Shown here: positions 6,507-10,705 of the stretch, piece after piece
How positions within the stretch are numbered: position 1 is the first letter of the stretch
How the letters are laid out: the number at the start of each line of letters is the position of its first letter
Assembly: GCA_900299205.1 (NCBI GenBank)
Contig: OMIW01000113.1
Coordinates: forward strand, 1 to 10,705
Length of the DNA: 10,705 nt
Origin: Pseudomonadota bacterium
GTDB lineage: Bacteria > Bdellovibrionota_C > UBA2361 > OMIW01
Direction: 5' to 3'
Translations under genes and position numbers: made by a program
Notes under the pieces: model-generated
Database searches by the model: none
The model's input: only the letters and a program-made list of their open reading frames with translations
Told to the model about the DNA's origin: nothing

Positions 6507-6522
6507 AGCAAGAATGAGGCCG
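6507..6522 (-). promoter_or_regulatory. Sigma-54-type (-24/-12) promoter for flgG-flgA-flgH-flgI-flgJ-flgM
   Basis: The minus strand reads CGGCCTCATTCTTGCT: GG-N10-GC with CGGC at -24 and TTGCT at -12. It shares TTCTTGCT and the leading CGGC with the element before flgN. It lies in the 180-bp gap between flgF and flgG, where flagellar gene pairs are usually close together. Transcription would start near 6496, about 75 nt before flgG. The -24 half departs from consensus in its last two bases, so activity is likely but unproven. Confidence 0.6.
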
Positions 6523-6602
6523 AAGTGGGAGTGGTAGGAGCCGATGAGATCGTCGACTTAGCCTTACTGCGCTACGAAGATTATCTTTGCGCTTATGCTT
6601 TA

Positions 6603-7361
6603 TTACTCACTTCGAGATACCTGATTGATGGCTCCCTCGTTCATTTGATCTATCGATTGAGTCATCTTGGTGTAAGCTTCAAAGGCTCGGTGCGCCGCTA
6701 TTAGCTCAACCATACCAGACACAACAGAGACGTTTGCCCCTTCAACCGTTTGCGTAATGAGGTCTGGCTCGACCGGTGTCGCCGATCCCGTCTCGGAAAG
6801 ATTAAACCGCGCGGCCCCCTCAGGAACCAGCTGATTCAGGTCGTTTACTGTGACAACTCGGATTGCCCCGACCGGAACCCGCCCCGACGTCACCTGACCA
6901 GAAGCGGATATTTCAGCATCAGCACCCGTCGTAACAATCGGACCACTATCGCCGACGACCTCAAACCCCTCGGATGTGACCAGGCGGCCATCAGCGGAAA
7001 GGGTGAAATCTCCCGCACGGGTATACCGGACCCCATTTGGCGTGTTTATTGAAAAAAATTGATTCATCCCTCTCAGCGCAACATTCAGCGGATTTCCGGT
7101 CCTCAGAAGGGAACCGGGAGAAAAATCGGTCACGCTCTCGATATGGGTAACCGCAGTTACACGTTCTTGATCCCGCGCCGCGAATGGATCAGCCGGACTC
7201 GCAGCTGCCGCGAGAGTCTCATCAAATTTTTGAGTTTCACCCGATAACACCTCTTTCTTGAACCCCGTCGTCGAAACATTCGCGAGATTGTTCGCGACCG
7301 CATCGAGCCGCCGAATTTGATAAAGCCCCCCTGACGCTGCAACGTACGTTCCCGAGTCCAT
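6603..7361 (-). CDS. flgF: Flagellar proximal rod protein FlgF
   Basis: 252 residues. The N-terminal axial motif LDAVANNLANVSTTGFKKE (19-37) and the C-terminal NVSVVSGMVELIAAHRAFEAYTKMTQSID place it in the rod/hook family. The central blocks NPLNVALRGMNQFFSINTPNGVRYTRAGDFTLSADGRLVTSEGFEV are those of FlgF and FlgG. It is FlgF, not a second FlgG, because it begins MDSGTYVAASG, lacks the FlgG-specific PGAQSS segment and is followed by a genuine flgG. It forms part of the proximal rod. A very strong ribosome site (GGGAGGGAGGGG) stands before the ATG. It follows the coiled-coil gene by 51 nt and is probably in the same transcript. Confidence 0.92.
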   Translation of the reverse strand: MDSGTYVAASGGLYQIRRLDAVANNLANVSTTGFKKEVLSGETQKFDETLAAAASPADPFAARDQERVTAVTHIESVTDFSPGSLLRTGNPLNVALRGMNQFFSINTPNGVRYTRAGDFTLSADGRLVTSEGFEVVGDSGPIVTTGADAEISASGQVTSGRVPVGAIRVVTVNDLNQLVPEGAARFNLSETGSATPVEPDLITQTVEGANVSVVSGMVELIAAHRAFEAYTKMTQSIDQMNEGAINQVSRSE

Positions 7362-7412
7362 CGTACCCCTCCCTCCCGAATATCATCATCGAACGACGTG
7401 CACCTCAGCTAT

Positions 7413-8441
7413 TTACCGCGAACGTCGCAACCCTCCGAGGACTCCCAGTCTCGGGTCAATCGAAGATCGCAATACCGATCGACCGTCTGCTGATGACTGC
7501 ACCTCTCTTCTCTTGTGCGCCGCAGCAAGGAGAAGTCGAACCTGATCAGCGGGCAGCACACTCCTTTTGACCAGATTTCCCCCTGCGGATTGCTGCTCAT
7601 TACGTCCGTCCTCCAGAGGTAAGCTCTCGCGGAAACCGCTAGGTGCGGGATTTTCAGTTCTGTCGATTGAGATCTGATCAAGCAATGAAGAGGCCGCTAC
7701 CCGCTCAAGAGCCCGACGCTCCGGCTGGTTCTCCGAGGTGCGACCTACCTCTTCACTGAGTGAGGAAATTGATTTTTCTTTCGACGCGACAGGGGGTTTT
7801 CGCGCAATCTGTTCCTGGAATGCGCTCTCGTTACTTTCTGAGTTTGCGCGAACACTACTCCTGTGGGCCGAGACCGTTTTAATCGCCCGAGCCACACCTT
7901 CAGGTTCCTCAAACCAGTGGCGGCTGAGGTTGCTCCCGTCGCGTTTACCCTCCGACGATTGGGACTGCTCATCACTCGCCGGAATTGTGTTTACCTTCTG
8001 AGACGCATCGCTCGCGCGACTGGGTAAAGCGTTGGACTCCTCAAGATTGCGAAGTTGATGTTCACGGGTCTGATATCGATTCAGTGCGGCATTAAGGGCG
8101 TCGAGCGCTTTTTGCACTTTTGCCATTGCGACATCAACACCCCCTCGGGTCTCCTCAGCGCGCGACTGCACCCGATGAATCCGCTTTTCGCACGATTCGA
8201 GATCAAACAACAGCTTTTCAAGCGATTCTTGTCGTCGGATCAATTGATCATTCAACGATTTTCCCGCCCCCTCAGCCTCGCGAATTAAACTGCGAATAGT
8301 TCCCTCAAGCTCGCCAAGCTGTCGAAGGCCCCGAGGGTTGGTTCGATTTCGAAGAACTCGATGGACAAACAGAAGAATTGACCCCATAAGAGCGATATCC
8401 GCTCCGAGGCTCAGCATGGAAATAGTCGTCGGCGAACCCAT
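7413..8441 (-). CDS. Membrane-anchored coiled-coil protein, first gene before flgF; function unknown
   Basis: 342 residues with three parts. Residues 8-29 form one hydrophobic segment (ISMLSLGADIALMGSILLFVHRV) followed by RNR, so the protein is probably anchored with its bulk in the cytoplasm. Residues 37-135 have heptad-like Leu spacing and many charged residues, a long coiled coil. Residues 136-295 are polar, Ser/Glu/Arg-rich and probably disordered. A short helix around 297-310 (LPADQVRLLLAAAHKRRE) is followed by a basic tail. A transmembrane segment plus coiled coil plus short C-terminal module resembles DUF2802/DUF6115-type proteins of flagellar and chemotaxis clusters, but no diagnostic motif allows me to say so. 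The ATG at 8441 has GGGAGAAG rather far upstream (about 12 nt). A structural or regulatory flagellar role is inferred only from position. Confidence 0.8.
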   Translation of the reverse strand: MGSPTTISMLSLGADIALMGSILLFVHRVLRNRTNPRGLRQLGELEGTIRSLIREAEGAGKSLNDQLIRRQESLEKLLFDLESCEKRIHRVQSRAEETRGGVDVAMAKVQKALDALNAALNRYQTREHQLRNLEESNALPSRASDASQKVNTIPASDEQSQSSEGKRDGSNLSRHWFEEPEGVARAIKTVSAHRSSVRANSESNESAFQEQIARKPPVASKEKSISSLSEEVGRTSENQPERRALERVAASSLLDQISIDRTENPAPSGFRESLPLEDGRNEQQSAGGNLVKRSVLPADQVRLLLAAAHKRREVQSSADGRSVLRSSIDPRLGVLGGLRRSR

Positions 8442-8466
8442 GTGAATCGTCTTCTCCCGTCAATCG

Positions 8467-8534
8467 ACCGGTGCTTCTACCGGACATCTGTCAACTTGCT
8501 GGCACTTCTGCGACCGGTTATAATACTTCCGGTC
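8467..8534. repeat. Cluster of four CCGG-centred elements around the hemF -10 box
   Basis: ACCGGT (8467-8472), ACCGGA (8479-8484), ACCGGT (8513-8518) and CCGGTC (8529-8534) lie within 68 bp. Two of them are in identical CGACCGGT copies (8465-8472 and 8511-8518, 46 bp apart). One pair (8513-8518 and 8529-8534) brackets the TATAAT at 8519-8524. Four CCGG words in this length are far more than the quarter of one expected by chance. It could be an operator for a regulator of hemF; no known family's site is recognised. Confidence 0.35.
8496..8524 (+). promoter_or_regulatory. Sigma-70-like promoter toward hemF
   Basis: A perfect TATAAT (8519-8524) has TTGCTG (8496-8501) exactly 17 bp upstream, giving a full -10 and a three-of-six -35. 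Transcription would begin near 8531 and yield a leader of about 185 nt. A second, weaker option lies closer to the gene: TTCATT (8665-8670), 18 bp, TATAGT (8689-8694). Confidence 0.45.
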
Positions 8535-8699
8535 TTTGTGTCGTCTTATGGTGAACTTAGCTCCTGTGGAGCGGGCCTACTATCGTCACGACCCCAGGAC
8601 CTCTCACCCTTTTTCGTGACGGCGCAGCCCCCCGCCATTACCAAGGCGCTGATTGCATCGCCAATTCATTCGGTATTGCCGACGGGGGTATAGTCGGAT

Positions 8700-8716
8700 T
8701 TGCAAGGATCTTGCCA
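8700..8716 (-). promoter_or_regulatory. Near-consensus sigma-54 promoter for the flgF transcription unit, overlapping hemF start
   Basis: The minus strand reads TGGCAAGATCCTTGCAA, against the RpoN consensus TGGCAC-N5-TTGCA: GG-N10-GC is exact and only one of the eleven consensus positions differs. It points at the coiled-coil gene and flgF, with transcription expected near 8690 and a leader of about 250 nt. On the opposite strand the same bases are the ribosome site and first base of the hemF start codon. Part of it, GCAAG-GAT-CTTGC, is also an inverted repeat. Confidence 0.6.
8702..8714 (+). repeat. Inverted repeat GCAAG-GAT-CTTGC over the hemF ribosome site
   Basis: A 5-bp stem with a 3-nt loop that covers AAGGA, the apparent Shine-Dalgarno of hemF, immediately before the ATG at 8716. 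In the hemF mRNA it could partly hide the ribosome site. The stem is short, so the effect would be modest. It may simply reflect the overlapping -24/-12 promoter elements on the other strand, GGCAA and TTGC. Confidence 0.3.
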
Positions 8717-9774
8717 TGGCGCGCCTACCCCTCAACCATGAGGCTACCGAGCCACCTACCGCTGACTTCCCTGAGTTTGTTCCCGATAAGACAACCGTTC
8801 AGCCTCGAGGACACTTTTCTTCTGATTACGCCCCCTTGGTCGCCTCGGGCGGCTCAAAACTGCGGAACTATTTCCAGACGGTCTTTCGTGAGGTCCAGTC
8901 GCGTTACTGCGAAGCCTTGGAGCAAATCGAGCCTGAATGCCGGTTCTCCCAAGACGATTGGGTTCGAGAGAAGGAGCAGGTCATCACTGAGGGCCAAGGA
9001 ACCACTCGGGTCCTCAGTGGAGGTGCCGTTTTTGAACATGCCGTCGTTGCACTCAGTTCAGTGCGGGGCCTGCTCCCGCCTGCGATGAGCGAAAAGCTTA
9101 TCGGCTCCCCTTGCGAAACTTCCTTTGCGGCGGATGGGGTCTCCGTCATCGTTCACCCCTTGTCACCGATGATCCCCACCACGCACGCCAATGTTCGGCT
9201 TCTGACGGTAGGGAACAAAACATGGTTCGGCGGAGGCGCCGACCTGACCCCTTATTACCTATTCGAGGATGATGCTCAACTCTTTCATCGGCACCTCCAC
9301 GACATCTGTGAGTCAACCCGACCCGGATGGTATCAATCGTTGAGAAAATGGTGTGACGAATACTTTTACCTACCTCACAGGAGAGAGGCACGGGGCATCG
9401 GGGGAATATTTTACGATTACATAGGTCGGGATTCTTTGGACGACCTCCTCGATGGTGCTCGTCTTACCGAGCTTCTCGGACGGGAGCTTGCAGGATGCTA
9501 TATCCCGATCGTTGAAAAAAGAAAGGGTATTTCGTGGGGAGATGATGAGCGACTCTTCCAGGAGATTCGTCGCGGACGGTACGTTGAGTTTAATCTTCTT
9601 CATGACAGAGGCACCCAGTTCGGGTTACAAACAGGTGGCAGGACGGAATCCATCCTCGCTTCCCTCCCGCCCCGGGCGCAATGGTCGTACGGATATGAGC
9701 CTCAGGTAGGCTCCCGAGAGGCGAGACTGATCGAGGCATTACGTAATCCGCGAGATTGGCTAAAAGGCGCTTAA
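8716..9774 (+). CDS. hemF: Oxygen-dependent coproporphyrinogen III oxidase HemF
   Basis: A 352-residue cytoplasmic enzyme that uses O2 to decarboxylate coproporphyrinogen III to protoporphyrinogen IX in heme synthesis. The family signature KWCDEYFYLPHRREARGIGG followed by IFYD is complete at 211-234. Also present are HPLSPMIPTTHANVR (147-161), WFGGGADLTPYY (170-181) and GRYVEFNLLHDRGTQFGLQT (287-306), continuing into GGRTESILASLPP. The start is ATG 8716, with AAGGA seven bases upstream. The frame can be opened 63 nt earlier only with a TTG and no ribosome site. It is about 50 residues longer than E. coli HemF (299), mainly at the N-terminus. The RVLSGGAVFEHAVVALS segment (98-114) departs somewhat from the usual GGVFEKAGVN-type block. 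It is divergent from the flagellar operon and not part of a heme operon here. Confidence 0.97.
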   Translation: MARLPLNHEATEPPTADFPEFVPDKTTVQPRGHFSSDYAPLVASGGSKLRNYFQTVFREVQSRYCEALEQIEPECRFSQDDWVREKEQVITEGQGTTRVLSGGAVFEHAVVALSSVRGLLPPAMSEKLIGSPCETSFAADGVSVIVHPLSPMIPTTHANVRLLTVGNKTWFGGGADLTPYYLFEDDAQLFHRHLHDICESTRPGWYQSLRKWCDEYFYLPHRREARGIGGIFYDYIGRDSLDDLLDGARLTELLGRELAGCYIPIVEKRKGISWGDDERLFQEIRRGRYVEFNLLHDRGTQFGLQTGGRTESILASLPPRAQWSYGYEPQVGSREARLIEALRNPRDWLKGA

Positions 9775-9818
9775 ATTCGCCGAAATAGGCACTGATTCGT
9801 AGCAACGATCATGTTTTG

Positions 9819-10400
9819 ATGGTGTCTATTTCCGAGCAAGTATTGGAGTTCTTCGTGTTTTATCCACCCGTTGACAAGGTAACTCAGCAAGTCACCAGTC
9901 GCTCTCCGAGCAACCCCTTCGTTCTGCGAACCTTTCCTTCCCTCTTTGGCCGAGTTGGATCCTTTCTTTGGCTTGTCGTAACCACCGCAGCCGTTTTAAC
10001 TATCGCGGTCAGACTGTGTGGCGGAGATAGTTCAGCCAGCTGCGCCCCCAACGTCATCCGCTGGGCAGGGCTCATTCCCCTTGGATTCTTCCTGTCAATC
10101 GTTCATTTCCGATTTAATAACGCTTACATCTTCGACAGCACCAATATCTATCGCGAAGAGGGTCGATTATCCCTTTGCTATAAAAACCCCTCTATTCGGT
10201 ATGCTGACATCAAAGGAATAACTGTTTACCAGTCGTTCTGGGGCCGCATTTTTAATTTTGGTTCAATAGAGTTAGGTACAGCGGCTAATGAGGGAAATGA
10301 ACTTATTATTCAGGGCATTCGAGGGCCTCATGAGCTTGCTGAGCTGATAGAAGCGCTCCGCCTCCTCAACCTTGACCCTGATGCGTGGAGGAATCTCTAG
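9819..10400 (+). CDS. Membrane protein with bacterial PH (bPH2/DUF304-type) domain
   Basis: 193 residues. An N-terminal cytoplasmic stretch is followed by two membrane helices (about 46-67 and 80-97). The C-terminal part (about 102-183) has the bacterial PH pattern: YIFDSTNIYREEGRLSL, then IRYADIKGITVYQSFWGRIFNFGSIELGTA, then LIIQGIRGPHELAELIEAL. The D-I-K-x-I-x-V-x-Q-S motif, followed by a glycine-rich strand and a final helix, is characteristic of YdbS-like proteins; their molecular role is unknown. The start is uncertain: ATG 9819 (used here), TTG 9816 and GTG 9822 are adjacent, and none has a clear Shine-Dalgarno. It begins 44 nt after hemF and may be co-transcribed with it, without a known functional link. 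Confidence 0.82.
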   Translation: MVSISEQVLEFFVFYPPVDKVTQQVTSRSPSNPFVLRTFPSLFGRVGSFLWLVVTTAAVLTIAVRLCGGDSSASCAPNVIRWAGLIPLGFFLSIVHFRFNNAYIFDSTNIYREEGRLSLCYKNPSIRYADIKGITVYQSFWGRIFNFGSIELGTAANEGNELIIQGIRGPHELAELIEALRLLNLDPDAWRNL

Positions 10401-10452
10401 CTGCTCCTCGCCCGCGGCAATCTGCACATCATGCCTCACCAGCGTCCCTTAA

Positions 10453-10473
10453 CGCGGCGGCACACATGCCGCG
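10453..10473. terminator. Hairpin between converging genes (possible weak terminator)
   Basis: CGCGGC (10453-10458) pairs with GCCGCG (10468-10473), with a 9-nt loop. An alternative 5-bp GCGGC/GCCGC pairing uses a 6-nt loop. It lies in the 105-bp gap between the PH-domain gene and the converging short gene, where a shared terminator is expected. No proper T-run follows on either strand (AAAAG on one side, TTAAGG on the other), so this is a tentative call. Confidence 0.3.
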
Positions 10474-10505
10474 AAAAGATGCCCGTTTCTCCATCCCCTA
10501 TCGGC

Positions 10506-10700
10506 CTATCCTTCAAGAAGCTTCCTTACTCGATGAAGCACTTCCTGCTCTCTCGGCTCGATTCCAACCTCAGCAAGAGCTATCTCACGTAACATGGCGG
10601 TCACCAGATAAATCTGATCACCATCGAGCATACAACGAAGTTGGGTAGCAGCCTCCTCAATAGAGGCTTGGAAACCATCACTCAACACCCCAGTCAACAT
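10506..10700 (-). CDS. Small hypothetical protein (64 residues, possibly continuing past the window)
   Basis: The frame from ATG 10700 to TAG 10508-10506 gives a mostly helical acidic peptide: MLTGVLSDGFQASIEEAATQ, then LRCMLDGDQIYLVTAMLREIALAEVGIEPREQEVLHRVRKLLEG. Codon use looks coding, and the composition (alternating hydrophobic and charged residues) is that of a folded helical protein. I do not recognise a family. Only five bases remain upstream, so no ribosome site can be judged. The frame is still open at the edge, so this may be the C-terminus of a longer protein. It converges on the PH-domain gene. Confidence 0.45.
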   Translation of the reverse strand: MLTGVLSDGFQASIEEAATQLRCMLDGDQIYLVTAMLREIALAEVGIEPREQEVLHRVRKLLEG

Positions 10701-10705
10701 ACATC

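Larger units (their letters stand above)
8442..8715. other. 274-bp divergent intergenic region between the flagellar operon and hemF
   Basis: No gene is supported here. It holds a sigma-70-like promoter for hemF (8496-8524), four CCGG-centred elements (8467-8534), and a small GCTCC-TGT-GGAGC hairpin (8560-8572). At its hemF edge lies a sigma-54-type promoter for the flagellar genes (8700-8716), whose predicted transcript crosses almost the whole region as a leader of about 250 nt. Confidence 0.7.

Noticed and set aside
8498-8515. TGGCAC on the plus strand near 8500, and GG-N10-GC on the minus strand (GGTCGCAGAAGTGCC), as further sigma-54 promoters
   Set aside because: The plus-strand TGGCAC has no GC at the correct distance. 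The minus-strand match keeps only the GG and TGC bases, and the site at 8700-8716 is far better.
8653-8715. Longer HemF starting at TTG 8653
   Set aside because: There is no ribosome site, and the added residues are Arg/Cys-rich and unlike the family; ATG 8716 has AAGGA upstream.
9766-9781. GGCG/CGCC hairpin at the hemF stop codon as a terminator
   Set aside because: Four base pairs, an 8-nt loop and no T-run are too weak to call; the next gene begins only 44 nt downstream of hemF.
10385-10648. Plus-strand frame of 87 codons overlapping the end of the PH-domain gene
   Set aside because: It overlaps both the PH-domain gene and the minus-strand short gene, and its composition (His, Pro, Ala, Arg-rich) is that of an antisense frame.

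Overview
The window is a flagellar gene cluster from a Gram-negative bacterium. Complete flgH and flgI genes encode L-ring and P-ring proteins, which only diderm flagella need. The order flgF / flgG-flgA-flgH-flgI-flgJ-flgM / flgN-flgK is the one known from delta-type proteobacteria in the broad sense (Bdellovibrio-, Myxococcota- or Desulfobacterota-like lineages). No single gene fixes the phylum by eye. An oxygen-dependent coproporphyrinogen oxidase (HemF) suggests an organism that meets oxygen.

Layout: all flagellar genes lie on the minus strand, so the transcription order runs from high to low coordinates. A membrane-anchored coiled-coil protein of unknown function (8441-7413) comes first, followed by flgF (7361-6603). 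A 180-bp gap with a sigma-54-type promoter then leads to flgG, flgA, flgH, flgI, flgJ and flgM (6422-1828), which are tightly spaced and have Shine-Dalgarno sequences inside or next to the preceding gene. A small multispanning membrane protein (1784-1197) follows flgM closely. A 436-bp non-coding stretch holds a second sigma-54-type promoter and several inverted repeats, and leads to flgN (760-236) and the start of flgK (164 to the window edge).

On the plus strand, divergent from the flagellar block, are hemF (8716-9774) and a bacterial-PH-domain membrane protein (9819-10400). A short minus-strand reading frame (10700-10506) converges on them. The 274-bp divergent region carries a sigma-70-like promoter for hemF, a cluster of CCGG-centred repeats, and a near-consensus sigma-54 promoter that points into the flagellar operon and overlaps the Shine-Dalgarno and start codon of hemF on the opposite strand.

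How the genes work together: FlgF and FlgG are rod proteins, FlgA is the periplasmic chaperone for the P-ring protein FlgI, FlgH makes the L ring, and FlgJ is the rod cap (here without its muramidase domain). FlgM is the anti-sigma-28 factor, FlgN the export chaperone, and FlgK the first hook-filament junction protein. Three similar -24/-12 elements suggest that the cluster is split into three sigma-54 transcription units. I found no mobile element, CRISPR array, tRNA or rRNA, and no clearly novel system. The most interesting points are the promoter architecture, the structured flgN leader and the two unassigned membrane proteins embedded in the flagellar block.
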